A DNA stretch of 13,478 nt from Nitrososphaerota archaeon (GCA_016180375.1 JACPBJ010000145.1:1-13478); one strand, 5' to 3'. Shown: positions 5,262 to 13,414, counted from the first letter of the stretch. The notes: generated by a model from the sequence alone, not told the origin. A program made the numbers and translations.

Positions 5262-7667
5262 TTACTTTTTCCGCTGCAGCTTGTTTGTCATAACATCATA
5301 AGAAGCTCCTGACTGGTGCAATGAAACATACAGACGCAGAAGTTGCCGGGCATACTTTTGCCCTGCGGGTATGTCAGCTGGCCTGACCGCACCCGCCGAA
5401 TTAAGCTTGGTAATTATCAGAGGTTCGAACAATGGATACTCAAGTATGAGTTCACTCATTACCATATATTGAGAAATTACAGTAGCCGCCCCCTCAATGC
5501 TCTTGAGCACCGACTCTGCATTGTTTATCCTCTCACCAATTTCTAACCTGTCCTTGCCCTTCAAAGTCTTAATCGCACTTTCGAGTTCGATAGCAAGTCT
5601 GGTGTCCTTTCCCCAGTTGAATCCCGGAGCTCTAGAATCGTTTAGCGCCTCCAGCTCTGAGAGCTGGGAAGCAAGTTCGGCAATTATCGTTTGTAAACCA
5701 TCTTCTAATGTCTGGAATCTGATCATAGATTCTGTCATAAAGGCGATCCCAATGGGTCCTTGCCTGTTCAGCATCTCTCTGAATTTCGCAATTACATTGT
5801 ACGCTTTGGTTGCTGACTGAACTTTGCCTAGAGTTTCATACATCGGGAGCATGTCTGATGAATAAATGTCGAGAACTCCCTTCATGATCGAGTCTTCCTT
5901 CTCGACCGTCTTTTGTAGTGTGTTACCATATCTGTCTTCGAGCTGGGAGAGAGTATTGATCAGATAATCAAGGGCTACTTCGCCCTTCTTTTCGTCGATG
6001 AATCTTCTGCTGACTTCGACTGAGGTCATATCTACATTCTCGAACTCATACCTTATCGTATCCACAACGCTCTTTGTCGCACTGAATACCTTTTTTGCGA
6101 GCTCTAAGTATGCAGAGTTAAGCTCAATTTGATCATTGATCAAATCGCCACTTTTCGTTTCAAGCTGCTCGAGATCAGGTTCCGGCAACCTTTGAGCGTC
6201 AATGCCAAAGGACGATAATTGTGATGCTATTGTGTTAAACTTTGAAACCTTCTCGGTGTAAATTTGAACGAGTTTGAGGTTTGCTAATTCGTTTATTTTT
6301 GCGAAGTCCCTGTTAATCTTGTCGAACTTTGTAAGCCGGTCTGTCAGTGCGGAGAGGTTCATCGTTTGATAGTTCTTCAGGGTAAGCCTTACCTCTTCGT
6401 TTGCCTTGTCTACCTCTGCAATCTCTTGGCCTATCTCTATTCCCTCAGTGTTCTCTTTAATTTTTGAGAGATGATTAATAGCTTTGTCGAGTGAAGAGCG
6501 GAGGTCTTGTCCCTTCTTGACAATTATCGATGCCGTGGTAGCTGTGCTATCCCTGTAGGACAACCATCTGAACGTCATGGATAAGAAAAGACCCATCAGC
6601 ACTGATGAGGCTAGCAGAGCAGCTAGTGCATTGCTTCCCGATATGGGTGTAGCTGTACTTGATGTGCTAATGGCAGTATAGTATCTTAGAGGAGATGCCA
6701 ACGCCTCTAGAGGAAATACGAAGATTGCAGTACCAATGATGATCGTAGGAATGGCGGAAAATCTTAGCACAGGAGCAACGCGGAATCCTCTATCTCGCAG
6801 CCAAAGCCAAAATCTGCCAACAACTAGTGAAACTGAAAGGGTTACGGTAATCAGAACCGGGAAGAAGAGGATTATCAGCCTGTCTATCATCAGGAAGAGG
6901 TATGAATGGAAGTACCTGCTTGGACGAAAAGCTGCGTCAAATGCTGTTGATAGAGCAGGTAGATCGAAAGACTCTGGAGCTGGCCTAAATGCGAAACTTA
7001 CCTGCCTGAATAACGGGATTGCGAGTGTGTTCATGGCATCGTAGATTTCCTCCGCTCTGAGGGCCTGAATTTTCGTTCCCAAGGAAACCTGCAGAAGATA
7101 TGCAAATTCTGCTTGATGTATAGGGATGAAAAATACCAGAAACATGACGACGGCTCCAACAGTTCCAAAAAGCCTGTCCTTTTCCCGTGATAGCGCAACA
7201 GATATCATTAGAGGGATTGCAAGGAAGTAAGCAGGAGTCAGGGTGATTATAGAGGCCATCAGACCAAACACAGGGCCGAAGATGTTCGATGGATTGAGTA
7301 AGATTCTAACGGCAAAGGCTACCGAGAACACAGCCAAAATTCCGAGCCACCAGAGAGGCACTCCTGTCTGGTATGCTACTGGCGGTATTGAAACTGCAAT
7401 GCTGGCAAGAAAACCTGCTGGTGGAAGAACATAGCCAATAATTGCTGCCACAAGTGCAAAGATAATCGCAAGACCGACGGGATAGAATGGCAAAAGAATT
7501 GCAGACATTACTGTATATGCGAAGAGAATGCATGCAGTCACTATTCTTAGGAGCGAGGCTCGGAAGTACGCTTCTCGGTCAACAGGATCTGAAAGATCAA
7601 GCTTCGGCGCTAGGCCGAGTCTTCTGCGCAGAGACTTGAATAGAGAGCCTCCAGAACTGGCGCTCAT
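5262..7667 (-). CDS. Polytopic membrane protein with long cytoplasmic coiled-coil region (tubulin operon gene 3)
   Basis: An 801-residue membrane protein, third gene of the tubulin-like operon. A basic N-terminus (KSLRRRLG) suggests the N-terminus is cytoplasmic. About eight to ten hydrophobic helices lie in residues 38-185 and 252-370 (for example RIVTACILFAYTVMSAILL and NALAALLASSVLMGLFL), separated by a polar loop of about 65 residues (188-250). After residue 375 there are no further membrane segments but about 430 residues of charged helix with heptad-like spacing (HLSKIKENTEGIEIGQEIAE; ALTDRLTKFDKINRDFAKIN). I recognise no enzymatic motif. With an even helix count the C-terminal half would be cytoplasmic, where it could bind the tubulin-like protein; this is inference from gene order. 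The ATG lies 15 nt after the preceding stop with no obvious Shine-Dalgarno sequence, so translation may be coupled. An alternative reading is a transporter with a regulatory coil. Confidence 0.8.
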   Translation of the reverse strand: MSASSGGSLFKSLRRRLGLAPKLDLSDPVDREAYFRASLLRIVTACILFAYTVMSAILLPFYPVGLAIIFALVAAIIGYVLPPAGFLASIAVSIPPVAYQTGVPLWWLGILAVFSVAFAVRILLNPSNIFGPVFGLMASIITLTPAYFLAIPLMISVALSREKDRLFGTVGAVVMFLVFFIPIHQAEFAYLLQVSLGTKIQALRAEEIYDAMNTLAIPLFRQVSFAFRPAPESFDLPALSTAFDAAFRPSRYFHSYLFLMIDRLIILFFPVLITVTLSVSLVVGRFWLWLRDRGFRVAPVLRFSAIPTIIIGTAIFVFPLEALASPLRYYTAISTSSTATPISGSNALAALLASSVLMGLFLSMTFRWLSYRDSTATTASIIVKKGQDLRSSLDKAINHLSKIKENTEGIEIGQEIAEVDKANEEVRLTLKNYQTMNLSALTDRLTKFDKINRDFAKINELANLKLVQIYTEKVSKFNTIASQLSSFGIDAQRLPEPDLEQLETKSGDLINDQIELNSAYLELAKKVFSATKSVVDTIRYEFENVDMTSVEVSRRFIDEKKGEVALDYLINTLSQLEDRYGNTLQKTVEKEDSIMKGVLDIYSSDMLPMYETLGKVQSATKAYNVIAKFREMLNRQGPIGIAFMTESMIRFQTLEDGLQTIIAELASQLSELEALNDSRAPGFNWGKDTRLAIELESAIKTLKGKDRLEIGERINNAESVLKSIEGAATVISQYMVMSELILEYPLFEPLIITKLNSAGAVRPADIPAGQKYARQLLRLYVSLHQSGASYDVMTNKLQRKK

Positions 7668-7682
7668 TGATCGAGTCTTGGG

Positions 7683-10412
7683 CTAACCCTTTGCTTCCTT
7701 GGCCTGAGCAGATCTGGTTTCAAATGAACTGTTCGAAATGAGCTTACCTCCCTCCGCAACGTGCACGCCCTGCTCAAGAAGGAATGAGTGAGAGAGTATT
7801 CGTTCCGATGGAAGTGTTTGCTCATAAATTGATTTCATTTCTTTGTAAGCCTCCAGCATCTGCGGACGAGCTTTAGCAGCAATGATAAGGAATCTCATCG
7901 TCCATGGGTCATCAGAGTCAACTTCGCGTACGTAGATGGTCTTTGATGCATCCTGCCTGACATAACCGGAAAGAATCGTTTTGACATCTGAATCGAGGTC
8001 CCTGTCCCAGATGCCCCTTGGGGAAACCACTGTTACCCACAAGTAATCCGTCCTGTATTCTGGCGTTAGTCCGACTGTCGCCGGAATTCTGAATATGCCC
8101 AGCGCGCTGACGAGATAGTCCCTGAGGTGCTTCTTGTCGATGATCTCTTTTAGAATGTTTTCGTTTGTGAGCGATGCTTCATCCTCCATAAGAATTCTCT
8201 GCATTATCTTCATCTGCTCGGTTTCAGTGAGCTCTGCAACTTTGTCATAGTAGCCCCTGTCCCTCATTACTTCGTTCATTCTTTCGTAGTAGAGATTGCT
8301 GAGGTTGGTGATCTCGCCTATGGCCTTCCTTAGCTCAGAATTAACATCGAACTTCTTCTCTATCGCCATGTAGTCGTTGAGTTTGCCTTGAACCCTATCG
8401 AGTTCTGCTCGCACCGCATCGACATCAGCAGAGATTAGCCTATTTTCATGCTCGAGATCCCGCGACTTGTCCTCGAGAAACTTCTTCTTCCCTCCTGCTA
8501 TGAAACCAATGCGAATCTTACTGAGATCTTTGTCAATTCTATCCTTCTCGCCTTCTCTGCTTTTCTTCTTCATCTCGAGCGTCTCGAGGCTTGCCCTTAT
8601 GCGCTCAGTACTCTCAGCGAGAACTCTCTTCATCACCCTGCAGTCGCTCAGCCTAGAATCTACGGTCTTGATCTCTGATGCGATGGGACTGAACAGAGAG
8701 GAAAGTAGAGCGAAAAGCACGACGAGCTCGGGATTAATTATTTTCTGAACCCTGTTAAGCATCCCCTGATGCGCATCTGTCTTCCCGGCTTTAGCAAGAA
8801 GTTTCGCAAGCTTATCGGCAAGGGCGCTTGTCTCAAGGAAAATTCGCAATCCCGTTATGTATCCATCCAACAACTCAGTGAATTCGATAGTGTCACTCAA
8901 TAGTTGCGCTTGTCTTGGTGTAATCTGCTGAGCACTTGGTATGCTGCTTCTCAAATCCTCAGCTAGATCCCTTGCAGAGGCTTGGAACTTCTGATATGTC
9001 TTTGATACGTAGGAAGCCATTTCAACATTCTCGCCGACGAGTTTCCTTATCCTCGCATCGATAGTTCCTTCGGGTGCATCCATGCCTATTGCAAGAACCG
9101 ATTTAGCAAGATCATTGATCTGCGCCCTTATCGATTCTTCGACACCTCGCAAGTGCATGGTCATGTCAGATTCTATGGATTTGCCTTCGGCTATGAAGTT
9201 CGCAACGTCTTTATCGAAAGTCTTCTCGTCGTATGTATTCTTCTCAATCAGAACCTGCTTATAGACGCCCTTTAGCTCCTCAAAGTCCGCTTTGAGTATC
9301 CCGTGTATACCTCCCCTGCCTTCCTTTATCTCTCCCCAAATCTCCTTCTTCTCTTTGCGAAGGTCTCTAATTCTATCCAGTTTCCTGAGGTATATCTTTG
9401 TCAGTTCAATGAACTCTGCTACTGGGTAAGAAACCTTGAGCGTGGATATTATATGAACCCAGTTTCCTCCAAGATCTACGTTAGAGCCTATGTTGTTGAA
9501 GAGATCGGCAAGGTCAAAGTTCAGTGATTTCATCAAAATATCGACTATGGCATCGTCAATCAGCCTTCTGGCATCTACAACGCTCCCGGTTCTGCTGTAA
9601 GCAGGGCCCAGCGGCATCATGATCAAAGCAGTGAAAGGATTTTCGTAGGTTTCGCCGTAGTTCTGCGTCACGAAGGTATTCTTGGCTCTATCAACCAGAA
9701 GCTCGTGCTCCAATAGCGAAGCGTACGAAGCAGAACCTTTGGCTGGGGGATCGTCGCCAGCGCAAGGGAGAATTGTTAAACCTATGATCGGAACACCGCT
9801 ACCGACCTTCTTCCTCAAGTGCCTTGCAAAATCCGGAGTAAGTCCGCTTCCAGTTCCTCCACCAATCCCATAGATTAGAAAGATCACGGGTTGAACTGTA
9901 GAGGAGAAGACATGCTCTTTAAACGAATCCATGTAGGTTTCAATGAGCTTTAGATGGTAGAAGTTCAGCCCATAGATGGCTTTTGAAAGTGCCCTCCTTC
10001 TGCCTACGCCTCCAGCAAGAGGAGGTATCTCCATGGAAGAGGAAAGCCAAGGCGTATAGTCTTTGGGTATCCTTGCCCCATCTCTCTCCAAGTATTCTGG
10101 ATATCTTGAAATGAAGTCGAACATCGCTTCAGGAGTTGGAAACTTCACGGTCTTTGCGATAAGATCGATTTTGTCGGCAGGAATATTCTGAGTCTTCAGA
10201 TCTTCCTTGAGTTCTTTGTATGCAGCTTCAAGGCTTCGTATATCGTGATCCGCAACATCTAATGCTAGTAAAGATATTCTGATTCCTTCTTTCTTCAGTA
10301 GCGGTATCAGGCCGCGCCTGTTTCTTATGAACGCTTCAATTGTGTTAACGCCCGTACCTCCAAGTCCCACTAACTGAATCGAGCTGAGATAGTTTCTTGA
10401 TCTGCTAGCCAA
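7683..10412 (-). CDS. Large tubulin/FtsZ-superfamily GTPase with helical C-terminal extension
   Basis: A 909-residue member of the tubulin/FtsZ superfamily, probably of the tubulin-like (Tubulin_2) type. The N-terminal GTPase domain (about 10-330) shows the nucleotide loops: T1 VGLGGTGVN (15-23), a T3-like LDVADHD (51-57), T4 GGGTGSG (184-190) and the catalytic T7 NFDLAD (298-303), which in FtsZ completes the GTPase site of the adjacent subunit. Because T7 is intact, GTP-dependent polymerisation is plausible. T1 and T4 are about 80 residues further apart than in FtsZ. Residues 330-760 are mostly charged helix (TLEMKKKSREGEKDRIDKDL, for example), interrupted by a hydrophobic segment at 561-577. 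A compact mixed domain follows (about 764-880). This extension is unlike the short tail of FtsZ. The start is TTG 10412, with AAGGT 8 nt upstream and 6 nt after the previous stop. It is no ordinary FtsZ; its role is unknown. Confidence 0.88.
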   Translation of the reverse strand: MASRSRNYLSSIQLVGLGGTGVNTIEAFIRNRRGLIPLLKKEGIRISLLALDVADHDIRSLEAAYKELKEDLKTQNIPADKIDLIAKTVKFPTPEAMFDFISRYPEYLERDGARIPKDYTPWLSSSMEIPPLAGGVGRRRALSKAIYGLNFYHLKLIETYMDSFKEHVFSSTVQPVIFLIYGIGGGTGSGLTPDFARHLRKKVGSGVPIIGLTILPCAGDDPPAKGSASYASLLEHELLVDRAKNTFVTQNYGETYENPFTALIMMPLGPAYSRTGSVVDARRLIDDAIVDILMKSLNFDLADLFNNIGSNVDLGGNWVHIISTLKVSYPVAEFIELTKIYLRKLDRIRDLRKEKKEIWGEIKEGRGGIHGILKADFEELKGVYKQVLIEKNTYDEKTFDKDVANFIAEGKSIESDMTMHLRGVEESIRAQINDLAKSVLAIGMDAPEGTIDARIRKLVGENVEMASYVSKTYQKFQASARDLAEDLRSSIPSAQQITPRQAQLLSDTIEFTELLDGYITGLRIFLETSALADKLAKLLAKAGKTDAHQGMLNRVQKIINPELVVLFALLSSLFSPIASEIKTVDSRLSDCRVMKRVLAESTERIRASLETLEMKKKSREGEKDRIDKDLSKIRIGFIAGGKKKFLEDKSRDLEHENRLISADVDAVRAELDRVQGKLNDYMAIEKKFDVNSELRKAIGEITNLSNLYYERMNEVMRDRGYYDKVAELTETEQMKIMQRILMEDEASLTNENILKEIIDKKHLRDYLVSALGIFRIPATVGLTPEYRTDYLWVTVVSPRGIWDRDLDSDVKTILSGYVRQDASKTIYVREVDSDDPWTMRFLIIAAKARPQMLEAYKEMKSIYEQTLPSERILSHSFLLEQGVHVAEGGKLISNSSFETRSAQAKEAKG

Positions 10413-10418
10413 ATCTTA

Positions 10419-11369
10419 CTACCTTCTCGCCAGATCCTCGAGCTCCTTCTTAATGCTTTCAATTTCGGAGGCTAGACCTTTGTCTATCCTTGTTGCCTTC
10501 ACGAGAAGAACATCAAGTTTCTTTGCTTTGTCATCAGCCTGCCTTGCAATGAAGGACTTGTTTGAGTTTGCCCTGACGAACATTACTGCAAAGAGCGCTG
10601 CAACTACTCCCAAAGCAGCTGCAATGTACAGGAATGTCGTCTCGACTCCGGGAGGAGTAGGAAGACCTGTTGAGGGTATTATTCCAAGAAGCTCCGTTGC
10701 TTCCTCAACATACCCTGCTTGAGCTAGTGATTGTGCTCTTTCTATGACGCTTTGTGAGAGGGTTAGATACTGCTGAAGGGTTTGGCTGCTTGATAGCACA
10801 GTCTGCTTGCTCTTGAGAGTGTTTTCATACTGTATGAGCGTTTGATCAGTTACATTGACAATCTTTTGATCCAAAATACCCATCGTAGATTGCAACGCTA
10901 CTATAAGGACGGGAATCTTGACAGGGAAGTGTACGATTTTATCATTTTTCAATTTCTCCATTGTCACATTCGCAGGTATTTTGCCGGTGACTGTAAGCCT
11001 AGCGGTTCCTTGAACTGCTCTGAATGAAATGCTCGAGCCTCCTGGCTGCCAAGTACTTGTATCAATGCCAGGGTAATTGTTCTCCAGCGACCAGAATCTG
11101 TCACCTACCTTGTCGAATTTTGTACTCAGCAACATCTGGTCACTCAGAGTTGCACCTATTGTGACTGCGAAAGTGATTGAATAAGATCCTCCTGCCACCA
11201 AAGGCTGGCCCGTTACATCGTTCCCATTAGGATCTTTGACCTTGTATTCAGAAATTATCGCTGGGGTTGGTGCCTGAGAAAAAGAGTGTGGAACAGCTAA
11301 GGCGAAAAGTAGTATTGAGGTTAAGGCTAAGCATGTAAATCTCCGCGCTCTGGCGCTTCCAAAGTTCAT
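10419..11369 (-). CDS. Secreted single-pass membrane protein with cytoplasmic helical tail (tubulin operon gene 1)
   Basis: A 316-residue type I membrane protein, first gene of the operon. Residues 1-32 are a signal peptide (basic ARARR, then CLALTSILLFALAV, cleavage near SFSQA). Residues 36-160 look beta-rich and extracellular (EYKVKDPNGNDVTG, GGSYSITFAVTIGATLS, GTARLTVTGKIPANVT), resembling an Ig-like surface fold, with possible N-glycosylation sites such as NVT. A helical stretch (165-228) leads to a transmembrane helix (about 246-266, FLYIAAALGVVAALFAVMFV) and a basic cytoplasmic tail with a predicted helix (272-314). No family is recognised. It could sense or anchor outside while the tail contacts the GTPase encoded next; this is inference. 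The ATG at 11369 is chosen over an upstream start at 11426 because the TATA box lies between them and the signal peptide then starts correctly. Confidence 0.82.
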   Translation of the reverse strand: MNFGSARARRFTCLALTSILLFALAVPHSFSQAPTPAIISEYKVKDPNGNDVTGQPLVAGGSYSITFAVTIGATLSDQMLLSTKFDKVGDRFWSLENNYPGIDTSTWQPGGSSISFRAVQGTARLTVTGKIPANVTMEKLKNDKIVHFPVKIPVLIVALQSTMGILDQKIVNVTDQTLIQYENTLKSKQTVLSSSQTLQQYLTLSQSVIERAQSLAQAGYVEEATELLGIIPSTGLPTPPGVETTFLYIAAALGVVAALFAVMFVRANSNKSFIARQADDKAKKLDVLLVKATRIDKGLASEIESIKKELEDLARR

Positions 11370-11387
11370 GAAATCTAATCCACGGCT

Positions 11388-11400
11388 CTTAAAATATATA
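11388..11400 (-). promoter_or_regulatory. TATA box of the tubulin-like operon
   Basis: On the minus strand this reads TATATATTTTAAG, the strongest TATA element in the window, centred about 25 nt before the ATG at 11369. It predicts a leaderless transcript for the operon's first gene and excludes the longer start at 11426. The region between this box and the divergent gene (11401-11470) is A/T-rich and could hold shared regulatory sites, but no clear operator is seen. Confidence 0.65.
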
Positions 11401-11474
11401 CTTTCGTAATGAAATAAACATAACAAACTTGTGAATACTTGATTGCTTATTGAAAGGGCGCATAAAGTACACTT

Positions 11475-11480
11475 CTTAAG
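11475..11480 (+). promoter_or_regulatory. TATA-like box of the solute-binding protein gene
   Basis: CTTAAG begins 29 nt before the ATG at 11504 and 23 nt before the GTG at 11498. The usual distance seen elsewhere in this window (27-31) favours the ATG and a leaderless mRNA. Confidence 0.45.
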
Positions 11481-11503
11481 CAGGCACTTGCAATATTGTG
11501 CTA

Positions 11504-12901
11504 ATGGGGTCTAGCAGGACGCGCTACATTCTGGCCCTTTTGGCCATGATAGCAATAGTAGCAGCCATTTTGTATGCGCCCAATCTGCCAACAACTCTTC
11601 TTACGCTCACCAACCAACCGGCTTCTCAACCTCAGAATCAAACTTTGCCCAATGTGATACCTCACATCCCTGAGATTTCACAACCAGCAAGTTCGGTGAA
11701 GATGGAGATATCAGATTTCAAAAGCACCTTCAAGCCTGCAAAGACTTCGATAAAGATCGGCATAGTTACAACCAATCTGAATTCAGACTTGACATCAAAG
11801 TATATTGTAAGCGCTCTAAATCAATGGGCCGCTGAAGTTAATGGAAATGGAGGCATATTTCTCAAGAGCGAGCAGAAGAAAATCCCCGTCCAAATAATCA
11901 CAAAGGACGATCAGGGTTCGCCAGTTCTGGCGAAAAACTTCCACGAGGCCTTGGCACTTCAGGACAAGGCTGATGCGGTTATAGTCGTTGGAACTCCATC
12001 ATCTGCAGCAACTGCTATACGAGTGCTTGAGGACAATGAGGTATTCCATATAGTGATAGTAGATGTTGACAAGACCGTGTTATCACTCTCAAACAATTAT
12101 ACAGTTTTTCTTGGTGTGGGAACTCAGGATAACATAGGCAGCGACTTTGGGAAACTTGCTAAGAATTTAGGTGTCAAATCCATAGCTATGGTAAGAGCGT
12201 TAGACGACAATAGCGGAAATATGTCTCTCACTTTCAAGAAGTCCATAGAATCTGAACAGATTCCTATAGTGATGGATGACAGAATTTCGCAGGAGAGGCT
12301 GTTCTTTGAAGACATTGTGTTGAAGATCGTTAGGTTAAAGCCTGATGCACTCGTCGTAGTTGCGACGCCCGCTGTTGAGACTAGGTTTCTAGCTGCCGTG
12401 CGGGATATAGGAGTTTCTCCCCCGTTTATCTTCACTGGTCTGGCGGGTCAATCGCCCGGGAGGCTGACTGCTACTCTGGGAAGAGATGTTGATGGCCTAG
12501 TTGGCTACGCTTCTTGGGTTCCAAGCCCGGAATTTGTAAGGAGAAATATCAATCTAGGACCTGACAACAATGTTTTGATTAGAGTAGCCGCAACAAATGG
12601 CATGTCGCCTCAAGCAGGGTATGCTTACGTAGCCGCGAAGATTATTGAAAAGATCATGGAAGATTCTGGAAGTGTTAATGCAAAGGAGATGAGAAGCGCC
12701 GCTTTGAAGCTGAACGGAGCAAATACGGCACTGGGTCCATTCTTTATCGGAAAGGAGGGCCTGCAATACGGTAATACTCAGGTTGTCGCTCAGATTAGAA
12801 TGGCCAGAGACGGAACCGTTTCATATGCAATTGTTTGGCCGACAGAGTATCGCAGTGCTAACGTAATGTACCCATTCCCGGGCTGGGCAAGCAGACGCTA
12901 A
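11504..12901 (+). CDS. Membrane-anchored solute-binding protein, LivK/AmiC type
   Basis: A 465-residue type 1 periplasmic-binding-fold protein of the branched-chain amino acid/amide family (Peripla_BP_6). An uncleaved-looking helix (8-25, ILALLAMIAIVAAILYA) anchors it, and a Pro/Gln/Ser/Thr-rich linker (28-66) holds the domain away from the membrane. There is no Cys for a lipoprotein anchor. The binding domain (about 82-440) shows family landmarks: IKIGIVTT, WAAEVNGNGGIFL, ITKDDQGSPVLAKN, VIVVGTPSSAATA, then KPDALVVVATP in the second lobe and a C-terminal GPFFIGKEGLQYGNTQVVAQIR. No permease or ATPase genes are adjacent, so it is an orphan: either it feeds a distant transporter or it acts as a ligand sensor. 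It is divergent from the tubulin-like operon with about 134 nt between starts. The ligand cannot be predicted. GTG 11498 is the alternative start. Confidence 0.85.
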   Translation: MGSSRTRYILALLAMIAIVAAILYAPNLPTTLLTLTNQPASQPQNQTLPNVIPHIPEISQPASSVKMEISDFKSTFKPAKTSIKIGIVTTNLNSDLTSKYIVSALNQWAAEVNGNGGIFLKSEQKKIPVQIITKDDQGSPVLAKNFHEALALQDKADAVIVVGTPSSAATAIRVLEDNEVFHIVIVDVDKTVLSLSNNYTVFLGVGTQDNIGSDFGKLAKNLGVKSIAMVRALDDNSGNMSLTFKKSIESEQIPIVMDDRISQERLFFEDIVLKIVRLKPDALVVVATPAVETRFLAAVRDIGVSPPFIFTGLAGQSPGRLTATLGRDVDGLVGYASWVPSPEFVRRNINLGPDNNVLIRVAATNGMSPQAGYAYVAAKIIEKIMEDSGSVNAKEMRSAALKLNGANTALGPFFIGKEGLQYGNTQVVAQIRMARDGTVSYAIVWPTEYRSANVMYPFPGWASRR

Positions 12902-13395
12902 TCTATTTGTGATCCGATTTTTCTGTACTTGCCAGCGTAGAACAGCAAAGGGTCTGCCTCCCGGAATGCAAGTTTCTGAACGGCCCCTACAAAGATGTCG
13001 TGATCTCCTCCATCGTATATCTCTACAACTTTGCAGTCCAAGTAAGCAATTGAATCCTCTATTATTGGAGCTCCAGTAACTTCTCTTTTCACCTTCAGAT
13101 TGCGGAATCTGATGTCTTTCAATTCGTGCCTTGAGAAATTTACTGACTGCTCTTTCTGCTTCTCGCTGAGAATGTTTATGGCAAAGATCCTGCTCTTCTT
13201 CATGATCCAGTAGGATTCTGCTTTCTTGTCTATGCATACCAAAACGAGTGGAGGGTCAAGAGATACAGAGGTAAATGCGTTGACCGTTAGGCCATGATCA
13301 GCATTTTCATGGCTAGTCGTAACCACCGTAACTCCTGTCGCAAAATGCCCTAATGACTTACGGAATTCCAGAGGGTCTATTCCCATTTCTATCAT
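12898..13395 (-). CDS. Flavin reductase-like protein, FMN-binding split barrel
   Basis: A soluble flavoprotein of 165 residues matching the flavin reductase-like domain (PF01613), usually the NAD(P)H:FMN/FAD oxidoreductase partner of two-component monooxygenases. Landmarks are FRKSLGHFATGVTVVTT (11-27), GLTVNAFTSVSLDPPLVLVC (35-54, the flavin-phosphate region), FAINILSEKQKEQSVNFS (71-88) and the C-terminal DHDIFVGAVQKL and PLLFYAGKYRKIG. It spans the whole family length. No monooxygenase is adjacent, so its partner is unknown; a redox role with free flavin is possible. The ATG at 13395 is chosen because a CTTAAACA box begins 27 nt upstream; GTG 13401 and ATG 13386 are alternatives, and the frame stays open to the window edge. 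Its stop overlaps the stop of the convergent binding-protein gene by four bases. Confidence 0.9.
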   Translation of the reverse strand: MIEMGIDPLEFRKSLGHFATGVTVVTTSHENADHGLTVNAFTSVSLDPPLVLVCIDKKAESYWIMKKSRIFAINILSEKQKEQSVNFSRHELKDIRFRNLKVKREVTGAPIIEDSIAYLDCKVVEIYDGGDHDIFVGAVQKLAFREADPLLFYAGKYRKIGSQID

Positions 13396-13414
13396 CAACA
13401 CGATCGAGATTCGG

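Noticed and set aside
8448..8748. Two plus-strand open frames antisense to the tubulin-like gene
   Set aside because: They mirror the Glu/Lys-rich helical region of the real gene, giving Ser/Leu/Phe-rich products typical of antisense shadows.
7683..10412. Calling the 909-residue protein ftsZ
   Set aside because: The GTPase loops match the superfamily, but the T1-T4 insertion, the very long C-terminal extension and the operon partners are unlike cell-division FtsZ.
11370..11426. Longer N-terminus for the first gene of the tubulin operon (start at 11426)
   Set aside because: The start would lie upstream of the strong TATA box, and it would add 19 residues before a well-formed signal peptide.
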